DNA of 64,000 bases from Lasiosphaeria ovina (lineage: Eukaryota; Ascomycota; Sordariomycetes; Sordariales; Lasiosphaeriaceae): contig JAULSN010000002.1 in NCBI GenBank assembly GCA_033439765.1, positions 2,294,001 to 2,358,000 of the forward strand, read 5' to 3'. The translations under genes were made by a program, and so were the position numbers. The notes under the pieces were generated by a model. The model saw only the letters and a list, made by a program, of their open reading frames with translations. It did not search any database and was not told where the DNA came from. Positions 44,901 through 56,010 of this stretch are shown here, one piece after another. Each line of letters begins with the position of its first letter. The stretch's first letter is position 1.

Positions 44901-47900
44901 TGGCTGGCAGAATCTGGCGTCAGATAACGCAACAGCGCAGTGCAGTGCAGCTGCCTGGGTAATTTAACAGCCCAATAGGTAATCAACAATAAGGAGGCCC
45001 AAAGTAAGGGGTCGAAATTCGCACCGATGCTTTTGGGGCTGGATCACTCATCCGCAAGATGAATTTGGCGGACAATGCAAGGCAAGGGAGGTCTGGCTGG
45101 CTGTTGACCTCAAGGCTCGGCCAGGCTCGCCAGGCCCCGCCTTGCCCTCTTGGCCGGACGTACTCGGAAGGCGAGGACGGCGTGGAGGGCAGGAGGGCCA
45201 AGAGGGCCAAGAGGCGTGAGCAGGGCGGAGAGAGCGCAGCTCTCTCTGCCTTTGGAGGAGACAATCAGCGATATCCGCGCGAGACCTAGGTTGAGGTGGT
45301 GGTGCTGGCCACCGGATAAGGCCGAGAAACCTAGAATGCAACGACAGATCTCAGCTGCTCTTGCCGTGCCCCTCGCCCCCCTCCCCTTCCCTTTTCCCGG
45401 GCAACTTGTTTGTTGAGCTGTATGGATCCATTACTGAATAAATCGGATGTTTCTGTGTTTCTGTCGCCCGAAACCAAGTCTGGGGTAGGCAGTGGTGTAC
45501 AACCGGGTCTCTCAAGTCACACCCGCGTCCTCTGATTGGCCGATATTATTGATTCGCGTGTTTCAGAAGGTAAGCGCAGGCCACCCTCTGCCCCCTCGTC
45601 GGCTCGTCCACCCCACCCCCGTGAAGTCCCGTCACTGGTTGCCGCTGCTGCGTGGCATCATCGGCTGACTTGCCCTTGAGCCTAGGTGGCTTGCACAAGA
45701 GACCCAAAGGCCGCAGTCCTGCCCCAGCTCCGCTCCAACAAAGCCTCGACCAACCGTTGTGCACCGCCTCTGACGTGAATTGGGGCGTCCGGAACTAATC
45801 AAAAGAAATGCTTGTTTACTGTCCGTCGTGGACTGTCAGGTTGTAACTTGTGTGTGTTGGTGCTGCTCCCGTGCCCTCCAGTGCTCACTCGGTTCCCGAA
45901 TCGATCGCGGCCTGCCTTGGGGTTTTACACCCGACCTCAAGCGATGCTTCTCCGTACGGTACTCCGCAACAGACCAAAAGACATACGCCTCTGGACTCGG
46001 AATTGGCATGCGTTTTAGAACTAGAGAAGACGCAGACCGCCGGCATCACAAGGCCAGGCCTGCGGTTTGGCAACTGCTGTTCGGGGAGCCAACGCCGAGC
46101 CGGGGAGCGCAAGGCTGGACTCTGGAGAGGCCCCAGAATGTCAGAAGCTTGAGGGTGGCCTTTCGAGCCGAGTTCCATCTGACAAGAGGGCACTTTCGCC
46201 CATTTGTTATCATGGGCTGAGAAAACGGCCCCCGAAAAGCAAAACCCTCGGGGGCTCTGGCATCTGAAAGTGCACGCCGCCGCCCTTCCACCGCCGAAGC
46301 TGAGCCCCATTCTCGATCACGTCTTTCTGCTTGGCAAGGGTTTTGCACACCGAGAAAAGGCATATTTCTTGCCGTCGCCCGGCACTCAGTCTCGGGCAAA
46401 GCCCCGCTCGGCTTCATTCTGGTGTCTAACTAACAGCCGACAATGATTTCGACACGTCGGACTTCAAAATGCTCCCCAGCCACGCAATGAGTTACATACC
46501 GTCATCATCACGCATGCCCACAGCGCGAGCGAAGTTACAGTATCCCGGCACACATAGGTGCTGCCCAGGCACTGTATCTCAGGTTTCTTGACGAGGTCCT
46601 GGATGCGAGTGCTGTCCAATGAGTTGCGTACGTATACTGTCGAACATGCTCTACCCCCTGATGGCTTCCATATGCCCTGTCATCTAAAGACAATGGCCGT
46701 TGTACTCCGTACACACATACCGTACAATACAGCACCCTGCTGTTGGGCAGGGCGACCATCAAGGCATCCACCACGGCTGCCTACATACCCCGCCTTGAGA
46801 AACACGTCGAACAATAGACAGAACTCGCTTGGAATAACTGCCGAGTCGCTCAACGGGTCATGGCCCGTCTGGTGGTAGCGGCCTAGCCCTGTGGATTGGA
46901 AGCAGACGCCCGATGACTCTTCAGGTCAAGATGCCAAACCTCCGTGGCTGCCCCGCAGATGGTGGCGACGACGTACCCCCCTGGCCGGGTGATGGCATGC
47001 GTAACTGCGCTTGCAGCCTCTTCCGAATGTCCCGTCTAGCAGAATATGATGCGCTTTTTAGAGCAGATTTCCAGGCCACCAAATTCTCCTGTCGTTGCAT
47101 GTGGTCAAGAAATTGTTGAGCAGGCTGAGATTCGGCGTGGAGCGAAATGTCATCCCTAGCCCGATTTGCCAATATATGCATGCGCATATATCTCTAGGCT
47201 CACTTCTGCACCCTCACCGCCGTTCAACAGGAGCGACGTCGCTGCTGGCGATACGCTGGCATTTTTAAGAACAGGCAGAAGCTGGCGTGTTGTGACTTAG
47301 ACAGGCGCAAAGGACATTTTCCCAAATACGTGCGTATCTTTAAACGTGGAAAGAACGCTCGTTTTGGTAAGCCGGGGTAGGGCATCTGATAGACCGGGCG
47401 TCTGCGCGAGTTGGATTGCCTATTATGGCTATAATTTGACCGCCTAGCATGTTGTCAGATATCGACAGACCACAGCATATGGAAGAAAAACCACTCGTCT
47501 TGACCGAGCCGAACTGCAGGTAGTAAAAAGTTAGCAACAATAACCATGCAACCTGGAAGTAAGCCTCTCATTACTCGGCACCTAGGTAGGTATGCCTTAA
47601 GAACCGCGGTGGGTTCCCTCAAGCTGCAAGCGGGATTGACTGGTTGAGAACGGCTTGGGAATCAAGAAGCGAATCGCCAACCCATCTTTCCTAAAGTCGC
47701 TGTTGTGGTAAACCAATGATTCCAACCTGCAACAAACGGTCTCATCGGGGAAATATACGATGGCTAAGGATTGCCTGATATTCCTTTCTTGCATGCATTA
47801 CCAAGATGCGAAACGGATTTGCTTTTTTTGAGAATCAGGAGACGATGTGAAAAGGCATGATTCTTCCTCGAACAATAACCAAAACTTCGGTGAATGGAGC

Positions 47901-49017
47901 TGTGCAGTTTCGATATAGCTTTTGTTAGGCCATATGCATCGTTTGAGTCAAACAATACAAAGCTGCAAAGTATCTAGAAACTGGAAAGAAAACAACAAAT
48001 AACAAACAACCCACAACCCCAAAACTCACGATGTTCAACAACAACAAACAGAAAGCGAAACTCCGGGTTGAGACTTTTAAGCCCGGTTGATGGAAATGGG
48101 ACCTCGAAAACAAATGGTGTGACCAACCAGCGTCGCCCACAGGACCCACCAGCAATAAGAACGTGTTCAATGGCCCTTCTTCACCCTTTTTGCAACTTTT
48201 TGCCCGGATTTCCCAAGCTTGAGTGGCCAAGCCGCGCTCAGCCCGCTGAGCCCAGGGGAAAGCCAGGAACCTGCCGCCCGAGAGCACGGGCCATCCTTTC
48301 AACGTGCAGGGCGGGGCAGGGGGGAAAGCGGTAAGCTCAAATTGGACCCGTTTTTTGCCCTCTGCCTGGAAGCAATGATTGGCAATTGATTGGCCCAAGT
48401 GGATCAATTATCCCAATTGAGCAAACCTCGCCCACCCAAATGAAGCGCCATCGCGAACGGGGCTTGATGGGGGCTGGCAAAAGGGCCTCCCCCTGAACGA
48501 GGCAGGCGCGACTACCTAACTGGCGAGGTCCCCGGGACCTGCTTTTCCTCTCCTCTTTTCCATCCTCTAAACATCGTCGGCGTCAAAGGCTCTGGTCGTC
48601 GTTCTTTCCCGTCGTTCTTTCCTTCCCCCAGTTCCTCAGGGATCGACTTCACTCTTTTAGTCGATTCCGTCCAGTCCTTTTGGGTTGATGCCACTTTCAC
48701 GACCATTTTGGGAATTATATGCGGCAAATACAAGTTAACGAACAGCCCCCTTGCGTACATTGTAGGAATCCCCGGATATCCGCCCCCTTCATTCATCATA
48801 ATTCACCGAATATGGCACCCGAGTGCCAGCTATCTCAGTCCAGGGCGACAGAAGTCTCGAGGGGAAAAGATGGAATAAATTACTGACAATGCGTTTTGCC
48901 CTTCAGCTTTAGCTCTCTCAACCCACTCGCATTGCCCTTGGAGCATCGATCCAACCACATCGCATCACGCACCCAAACATTCTTTAAAACAATTATACCA
49001 CTCACTCATTATTCGCG
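44901..49017. other. Long gene-poor region, second half
   Basis: No protein gene, tRNA or 5S rRNA was recognised. Base composition becomes more AT-rich at about 47330-48060. The 3' end (48880-49017) is CT/CA-rich and should be the promoter and 5' UTR of the following membrane-protein gene. A transcribed non-coding RNA cannot be excluded. Confidence 0.42.
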
Positions 49018-49560
49018 ATGGATTCGTTCAGCACCATCATGGCGAGAGACATCTCCGATGCGCCGAACGCGTCGGTGGTGAACCTCATGATCGCCCTGCT
49101 CGTCCTCATTTTCGTCGGCCTCTTGTCCTTCGCGGTGCTCATCCTCTTCCGGAGGATCCGGAAACAGAGGCAGGTGCGCTCCGAGACGTTGCCGCAGTAC
49201 AACGACGTGAAGCGGACGGGCAACCACCGGCGCCTGACCATCTCGACGGGCCCCGGCGGCGCCGGCCGGTCAAGCGTCATCGTCTTCAAGGACGGCCAGC
49301 CCATGCTGTCGAACCCGCAGTCGCCGCCCCACTCCCCGGACAACGTCCCGCAGATCCACATCACGTTCCCCGACGAGCACGATGACAACGGCAGGCCCAA
49401 GAGCGGCCGCGTCGTCATCGTCCGCGTCGGAGAGACCACGGTCGGCCTCGAGCCTCTCTCGGACGACCAGCTCCCCGCGTACGAGAAGGAGAGCAAGACC
49501 CAGTTCTACTCCCTCGACCTCGAGAAGATTGGCGGCCTTCGCGAGAAGGAGTACCGTTAA
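49018..49560 (+). CDS. Small single-pass membrane protein with a Leu-Pro-x-Tyr motif
   Basis: The function is unknown. A single exon encodes 180 aa. One membrane segment at about 20-44 (VVNLMIALLVLIFVGLLSFAVLILF) is followed by a basic stop-transfer sequence (RRIRKQRQVR), so the N-terminus is probably outside/luminal and the C-terminus cytosolic. The cytosolic part has a Ser/Pro stretch (QSPPHSPDN), a beta-like segment (GRVVIVRVGETTVGLEPL) and DDQLPAYEKESKTQFYSLDLEKIGGLREKEY at the end. LPAY is close to the PPxY/LPxY motifs bound by Nedd4/Rsp5 ubiquitin ligases, which suggests trafficking control but is inference. High GC coding bias and the clean CT/CA-rich leader support it as a real gene. 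Confidence 0.83.
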   Translation: MDSFSTIMARDISDAPNASVVNLMIALLVLIFVGLLSFAVLILFRRIRKQRQVRSETLPQYNDVKRTGNHRRLTISTGPGGAGRSSVIVFKDGQPMLSNPQSPPHSPDNVPQIHITFPDEHDDNGRPKSGRVVIVRVGETTVGLEPLSDDQLPAYEKESKTQFYSLDLEKIGGLREKEYR

Positions 49561-51199
49561 GTCTGCCCACGCGGAGCATTTTAAAATATCTTACGTGCTT
49601 CCTCCGGACCGACACGCGGGGGAAGCACATAGCGCTCGTTCTGGCTTTTTTTCATGAACGAGCCGCAAAACTTTCTCACGACCTCTTTATTTGATATTGG
49701 CTCGGAGTTGGCAGGGAGCGGGCAGGGAGCGGGCAGGGGGGGTGACCGGGCACGACGCGCCACCAGCCAGCGTTTGCTTTTTTCCAAGTAAAAAAACCTT
49801 AATCTATTCTTCACGACCAGGGGGGGGCGCGACTTTACCAGCAAACCACCGGATGAGATGGGCAGGCTGTGGGGAGCATGTTCACGACTGCTCTTGTACA
49901 TAAAAGCAGTTACGCTTGACCAAACGGGGAGTTGGACTACGATTCCGGCCGCGGACAATCGAATGTTGTTTTTTAACGTCCTTCGTCATGGTGGATCTCT
50001 TTTTCGGGAAACGCCGAGGACGTGTCAAGTTTTATCGTCGAGACGTTATCGATCAGCAAGCGACGTATGGGGGTTGAGCTTGACTTAACTTGTTGAGCAT
50101 CTGGCTGTACCGAATATTCTTAGTATTGTATAATTACTATTCCGTGCTCGATCTCTGGCTCATTCAAACAAACAAACCCTTTTTTGTACATGATCTGGTG
50201 TGTCCAAGTGAGGGGAGGGTCTAGACGAGGCACACTTTGAAGGGGGATTACCCTTCAACACCGTCGCGTTTGAACCAGAGAGAAATTTCCTGCACAAATT
50301 CACGGAAGCTACGGAACTTTGACAGGTGGGAACAATTTGGAGTCTGTGATGACACATGGAGGGACTGTTAGCCAGGGATGGATACCTCGAGCAGGAGCCC
50401 AATCGGACATTTACACCGGCAGCCGGTTCTCAATGGCTGGCTGCGTCACCTTGGCGGTGGGCAGAGTTTCGGAGAACTAGAAGTATTCCAGAGGGTGTAT
50501 GCAGTTTGGGGCTCTGATATCATCATCGAATTAACAAAAACCCCCCCCCCCAACCTGCAAGTTATCAGGTGCTTGCTCTGGCGGGTCCCGAAAATGAAAC
50601 ATGAGTATTCCGTAGAGTGAGGTGGCTATTGAGGTACTTGGATTGCCTATAAACGGGAATTCGAGATATGTAGTGTAGGAACGGTCCGGCAGGGAGATTC
50701 CATTCTTGGGTGTCTAGCCACAGTTTACACCAATCAATTCAATCATTCATGTGTGTGCATGCGTGAATGGATGGAAGCTAGAGCTGAGCTTTTGGATGCG
50801 GCTGCTGTGGTGCAGGTCGAGGGAGATGGACCGTGGGAAGCTGCCGCCGCCAGAAACACGCAAGTGGGGACTCGACGGCTCTCCATCCAAGAGTGGGAAG
50901 CTGTCTCGAAATCTTCGACAGGGAAACAGCTAACAACTCCATCCGTACTGAAACCTGGCCAACTCCAAAATGGCGCACAATTATTGCTCTCTGCCTGCTC
51001 TTCGTTCCTCGTGAACAGTTCACTGTCAATGGCAGCTGAAGCGGCTCCTTGAACAGAATCCGGCGCCCGCTTCTTTTTTTTTCTACCGTTTTCTTCTCCT
51101 TTTACTTTTTAATTTATTCCCGTCCCTCCTTTCCACCTCTTCTAGTCTCGCCCGCCCGCCCGCCCGTTCGCGGCTCCTCCTCCTCCTCCCTACCACACA
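49561..51199. promoter_or_regulatory. Intergenic region upstream of gpi13
   Basis: It begins with the 3' flank of the membrane-protein gene, with a short GGCAGGGAGCG tandem at about 49710-49738. An 11-C tract is at 50541-50551. The last 130 nt before the gpi13 ATG are strongly pyrimidine-rich (51065-51195), ending in CCTCCTCC and CCACACA. No gene was seen. Confidence 0.5.
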
Positions 51200-54100
51200 A
51201 TGCCGAAACCAAAGACTGCACCGCCAATAGCGACACCGACACCGCCGACGCCGACGCCGAGCAAGCGCAGAAAGGCTCCGAAGTCCGAGTCGGAATACGC
51301 AGCCATTTCGGCCCAGTTCGACGCTGCGAAGAGCGCCAAGGCCGAGGAAGATGCGTTGCGAGATGCGGAGCGCGAGAAGGCTAGTGTGCTGGAGTGGCAG
51401 CGAGAGGCGCTCGAGTCGGCGCGCAAGGCGAGCTACGAGGCGCGCTGGCTGTGGACCGTGGGCGTCTGGGCCTGGATGTTGTGCATCCATGTCGTCGGCA
51501 TCGGCCTCTTCACCGGCGGCTTCCTGCTGGCGCGCCTCGTGCTGGACGACAAGTCGAGCTGCGACGCGCCGCCGACCCTTAACAGCACGACTAGACGCGG
51601 CCTGGACATCTTGGGCCCCTGGGCGGGCAAGGGCACGGTCGAGGGCGGCTGCTGGCACCCCAAGACGTTCGACCGCGCCGTCATCGTGCTTATCGACGCG
51701 CTGCGCTACGACTTCACGGTCCCTGTCGACGACAATGCCGCCTTCCACAACGCCTTCCCCTTCATGTACGACACGTCGCTCGCGTCGCCCAACAATGCCT
51801 TCCTCAGGCCGTTCATTGCGGACCCGCCCACGGCTACGATGCAACGGCTGAAGGGCCTGACCACGGGCACGTTGCCGACGTTCATCGACCTGGGCAGCAG
51901 CTTTGCTGGCACGGCAATCGAGGAGGACAACCTTCTGATGCAGTTCCGGGATGCTGGGAAACGCATTGTACACCTGGGGGACGACACCTGGGACTCGCTG
52001 TTTCCCGGCTACTTTGAGGCAAACCTGAGCAGGCCCTACGACAGCTTCAACGTCCGGGATCTGCACACTGTCGACGATGGGGTAATTGAGCACATCTTCC
52101 CCCTGATGAGGAGAAAGGGCGACTGGGACGTTCTGATTGGCCATTGTCTCGGCGTCGACCACGCCGGCCATCGATACGGTCCGGAGCATGTCGAAATGAC
52201 CAAGAAATTGCGCCAGATGGACACCTTCATCCGGGACCTGGCGGCGACAATGGACGAGAAGACGGTGCTGATTGTAATGGGGGATCACGGCATGGACGAA
52301 AAGGGCGACCACGGCGGCGAAAGCGACGACGAGGTCGAGGCGGCCTTGTGGATGTACTCTCCCAAACCAGTGTTTGGCAGGACAGACCCCCAGTTTATTT
52401 CGCCCCCGGCCACCGCAAAGCTTCGCCCTGTCAACCAGATCGATCTTGTTCCTACGTTGGCCTTGTTGCTGGGCATTCCTATCCCATTCAACAATCTCGG
52501 GCGCCCTATCGAGGAGGCCTTTGCGGGACCGACTGGCAAGGCTTGGAATAATCTGGCTGCTGCCGAAAGGACGACGGCGGCCGGTATCCAACGCTACCAG
52601 GCCTCTTACTCGGCCGCTCGGGGTATCGAACAGGCTTCGGTACCTGGCTCGCCCGCTGATCTCTGGACCCAGGCTGAGGCGCTCGTGTCCGGCAGCAATA
52701 AGCGCGACTGGGCTGCCGTCTATTCTGCCTTTGCAACGTACCAGCAAGAGAACCTGAAGCGGTTCAAGAGCCTGTGGGCAAGATTTGACCTCACAAACAT
52801 GATCCTTGGAATTGCCATTATGGCCCTCGGTGTCATCACCCTCCTTGTATATGTTGCTAGTGGTGGCGGCGACGACGATACTGCTGTGGACGACCCGGAG
52901 CTAGATCGCGCAGAAAAGAGCTTGCAGATGCAGGGAATCACGGCAGACGAACAGGCGTCAGCCAGCACTAGCATCGACAAACGGATTGTTACTGCTGCAC
53001 TCGTCGGCGCCGTGCCCGTGTTTTTGGGCGGCGTGGTCCAGTCCCTGGTCTCGGGGGCTAGCGACTGGTATAGAGGAGCTGGGGTGGCAGTCTTGACAAG
53101 CATTGTAGCAGTTCTGGTAGCTCTGTTTAGGGCCGAAGAGTTCGTCTTCAAGATTATGCCCAGAACATTCTGGGGCTGGTTGGCCGTGGTTTTCACGCTC
53201 AGCCAGTCCATCGGCTTTGCCTCCAACTCGTACACGATCTGGGAAGACTCGATTCTCCTGTTCTTCGTCACGACATTTGGCTTCGTCACGGCCCTGTCGG
53301 CGTTCAGGCTGCCGTCTCTCCCCGACCGTTATCTGAGCATCTATCACTCCATTCTCTTCGTCCTGCTCGGCCGTGTCGCGTCGTTCTCCAAACTTTGCCG
53401 CGAAGAGCAAATGCCCTACTGCACCTCGACATACTACGCCTCGGCAACGTCGTCGACATCAGCGCCGTGGCAGCTGGCGATACCCTTTCTTATCTTTTTA
53501 ATTCTGCCTACCATCGTCAAGGCATATCTCACGCCTACACGATCATACGAAGGCCTGGCCCCGGTCTGGATTGGCTATGTGTTCCGCACAGGTCTCTTCT
53601 TGTCCGCGGCATACTGGGCACTCGACGCCGCAGATAACGGAAACTGGGTTCAGGGCCTGCCAGAGAAGATGTTTAGGAACATCAGCGTCTACACTGCCCA
53701 GATAGTCCTTGGTTTGGCCTTTGTGGCCGGGACGACGGCCTTCATTTGGGCCCCGCCGTGCGTCTCCATCATCACTGCGGCGCTGAAGCCCGGCAAAGCC
53801 CAGGTTGTTGTTTTGGGACACGCCAACGCCCACGGTGCCCGCTATCTGTTCCTTCCCCTGAACTTCCTCGCCGCATGCTTCCTGCTGTCCAAGCCCATGG
53901 GGGGTGGTGCCCTGGGCATAATGATGTGGCAGATCCTTTCACTCCTTGAGATCCTCGACCTCAATTCCTTAACCACCTCGCCAATCGGCCCCATAATACT
54001 CGCCGTCCTCGGCAACTTCCACTTCTTCAAGACGGGCCACCAGGCCACACTCAGCAGCATCCAATGGGACAGCGCCTTTATCCCCCTCTTCAACCTCCGC

Positions 54101-54457
54101 TACCCTTGGAGCCCTGTTGTTGTCGCCCTCAACACCTTCGCCGGCCAGATCCTCGCCACTGTCGCCGTCCCGCTTGTCGTGTTGTGGAAGATCAACCCTG
54201 CCAGCAAAGGCGTCCTGGACCGCGTCAGCCGCGCGCTCGGCACCTTTGTCGCGTTTTTCGCCGTCGAGTCGCTGGCCACCATGGCCTGGGCCGGTTGGCT
54301 GCGCCGCCACCTCATGCTCTTCCGCGTCTTTAGCCCGCGGTTCATGACGGCCGCCATCGTGCTGCTCATCGTCGACGTCGTCGGCATCGCCGTCACGCTC
54401 ACCGGCGTGCGGTGCAACACTCTCGCTATAAGCGACGTGTTTGGGTGGGCCGAATAA
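51200..54457 (+). CDS. gpi13: GPI ethanolamine-phosphate transferase 3 (Gpi13/PIG-O)
   Basis: It adds ethanolamine phosphate to the third mannose of the GPI precursor in the ER membrane, the group later joined to the protein (family knowledge). A single exon encodes 1085 aa, a normal length. After a Pro/Thr/Lys-rich cytosolic N-terminus and coiled charged stretch comes a first membrane segment at about 85-110 (LWTVGVWAWMLCIHVVGIGLFTGGFLL). The luminal alkaline-phosphatase-like domain has VIVLIDALRYDF (about 160-171), IGHCLGVDHAGHRYGP (about 313-328) and VIVMGDHGMDEKGDHGG (about 356-372), which are the metal and active-site residues of the family. From about 530 on there are many hydrophobic segments, as expected for a polytopic C-terminus. 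The gene is relevant to the putative GPI proteins elsewhere in this window. A 554-aa frame on the opposite strand is a shadow. Confidence 0.95.
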   Translation: MPKPKTAPPIATPTPPTPTPSKRRKAPKSESEYAAISAQFDAAKSAKAEEDALRDAEREKASVLEWQREALESARKASYEARWLWTVGVWAWMLCIHVVGIGLFTGGFLLARLVLDDKSSCDAPPTLNSTTRRGLDILGPWAGKGTVEGGCWHPKTFDRAVIVLIDALRYDFTVPVDDNAAFHNAFPFMYDTSLASPNNAFLRPFIADPPTATMQRLKGLTTGTLPTFIDLGSSFAGTAIEEDNLLMQFRDAGKRIVHLGDDTWDSLFPGYFEANLSRPYDSFNVRDLHTVDDGVIEHIFPLMRRKGDWDVLIGHCLGVDHAGHRYGPEHVEMTKKLRQMDTFIRDLAATMDEKTVLIVMGDHGMDEKGDHGGESDDEVEAALWMYSPKPVFGRTDPQFISPPATAKLRPVNQIDLVPTLALLLGIPIPFNNLGRPIEEAFAGPTGKAWNNLAAAERTTAAGIQRYQASYSAARGIEQASVPGSPADLWTQAEALVSGSNKRDWAAVYSAFATYQQENLKRFKSLWARFDLTNMILGIAIMALGVITLLVYVASGGGDDDTAVDDPELDRAEKSLQMQGITADEQASASTSIDKRIVTAALVGAVPVFLGGVVQSLVSGASDWYRGAGVAVLTSIVAVLVALFRAEEFVFKIMPRTFWGWLAVVFTLSQSIGFASNSYTIWEDSILLFFVTTFGFVTALSAFRLPSLPDRYLSIYHSILFVLLGRVASFSKLCREEQMPYCTSTYYASATSSTSAPWQLAIPFLIFLILPTIVKAYLTPTRSYEGLAPVWIGYVFRTGLFLSAAYWALDAADNGNWVQGLPEKMFRNISVYTAQIVLGLAFVAGTTAFIWAPPCVSIITAALKPGKAQVVVLGHANAHGARYLFLPLNFLAACFLLSKPMGGGALGIMMWQILSLLEILDLNSLTTSPIGPIILAVLGNFHFFKTGHQATLSSIQWDSAFIPLFNLRYPWSPVVVALNTFAGQILATVAVPLVVLWKINPASKGVLDRVSRALGTFVAFFAVESLATMAWAGWLRRHLMLFRVFSPRFMTAAIVLLIVDVVGIAVTLTGVRCNTLAISDVFGWAE

Positions 54458-56010
54458 AATAAACACGACAGGCTCACACCACCTCCTATATAGGCACATT
54501 CCTACCTTACCTTACCTACTTTGGATAAGCCACTCTAGAATGGCGCCTGGCACCCTCGCGTGTGTGCAGTGCAGAGCAGTGGTATTCTCCGAGACTGACT
54601 GCCTTGGCGGGGTTTTGGTTACGGCAGGCTGTCGCTGTACAAACCTGGAAAATGTACAAGTACATGTATATACATGGCATGGCTTTGAGAGGCGTTGGAA
54701 TCCAAAATGTGACTTTTTTTTTGCTTTGTAGGTGTGTGTGCCCGTTCTATCCAGAGAATTCGGCATGTCATGCATACGCCGCTGTTCTCGCGCCGAATGA
54801 CAATTCCATCCCTATCCAGTCAGTACTCCGTGGTATCCAAGCTTTGTCTCCTCGTGGTTTCCATGTTCAAGCCCAACTCGTCGTACGTACGTAACAGCCC
54901 GTGCGGCGTGAATAGAAAGGAGGCGTTGGCGAGGGGGGTTTACCTTTACGGCGACCTCGATAGCCGGTACTCGATATGCTAAGGTAAGGTTACCTTATTT
55001 TGAAGTGAGTATGTCTGCTTCATCAAGGCTTTACTTAAGGGGGGACTTCCACAGTTAGAGTTTATCACAAACAAAAGTGAAATGGCTCATACATACCCAT
55101 CACCACGTACACATAAAAATTAGAAGCGGGTATGTAGTAGATTCTAGCAGCACAGCGTAGCACAGCATCATGATCTCAAGCTCTCGGCAAGGAATAACAT
55201 CTAAGCATTCATTCCTAAATAAACTCTTGCCTCGCCTGTCTACCTCGGTCCTAGGTTTGCATGCATGGAAAACAATTTCCCAGTGAGTGCTCGTTCGCCC
55301 GCCCGCCCGCCAGCTCAACTCTGCTCTGCTCGAGCCGATAGAATGGCCAGACCTCACATCTTGATTCCCATGGTTAGCAGTTCCACATTCAAGACATATG
55401 GCTTCCATTTCCGAATACTAAATATTACACATGAAAATACCATACATGCACCAAGACAAACACATCAAGCAACTCTCTATTGCACAAACATAGCATCATC
55501 GCCGATTCTAGAGATTCAGCAACTTGGGTCTGCATCTAGGTGTGTAAATCGGGCGACCAGAAGTGGTTGACCACTCATCTTTACATGTCTGAATCTAACC
55601 TCATCTAGAAGTGACTCCGTTGCCCCGAGCCCGGCGGCACACTGCCCGCCAACGACAGCCCCGCAGACCAAGAACATAGCATCTTGTTGAAGACGCAGCT
55701 CGTAGCCCAAGGCTCCCTCATATATTAAGAACCGTCCCCACGTAAACACCGAACCCCAAATGAAAATGGTATTTTTCGTCACCTCCTGAACCTTCAACGC
55801 CGAGTTGAGAATGGCGGCCCCCTCAAAATATGCTAATGCTGTTGAAAACAAATCCGGATTTTCCTCTGTCCCACCAACGCCGAGTTGAGAATGGCGCTTT
55901 TTGAGGTATCATCAATGTCACCCGTTTTGGAAAACCGTTAGACCCCAAAATGCTAATGCTGTTGAAACAAAAAATCCGGCCACACACGTGCATCATTGCG
56001 ATGCATAAAA
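54458..56010. other. Convergent intergenic region between gpi13 and met6
   Basis: It holds the 3' flanks of both genes. A TGTATATA site at 54665-54672 lies about 210 nt after the gpi13 stop. AAGGTAAGGT/ACCTTACCTT motifs occur at about 54505-54520 and 54979-54996. A direct repeat at 55795-55980 has its own entry. A minus-strand frame at 55516-55851 (111 aa) is hydrophobic but has no known domain and overlaps the repeat; I do not call it. Confidence 0.48.
55795..55980. repeat. Imperfect direct repeat near the met6 3' end
   Basis: Copy A (55795-55857) and copy B (55875-55978) both begin CAACGCCGAGTTGAGAATGG and both end with ATGCTAATGCTGTTGAAA followed by an A-rich stretch and ATCCGG. Copy B carries about 45 extra nucleotides between the two shared blocks. 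It looks like a local duplication later altered by insertion or deletion. Confidence 0.85.

Noticed and set aside
51083..52747. 554-aa frame opposite gpi13
   Set aside because: Antisense shadow of a strongly conserved membrane enzyme frame; no domain of its own.
54500..55000. ACCTTACCTT and AAGGTAAGGT as possible terminal inverted repeats
   Set aside because: Only about 11 nt match, no target duplication, and such motifs are scattered across the window.
55516..55851. 111-aa hydrophobic minus-strand frame
   Set aside because: No recognised domain, begins inside the duplicated segment and lies in a 3' spacer; kept only as a weak possibility.
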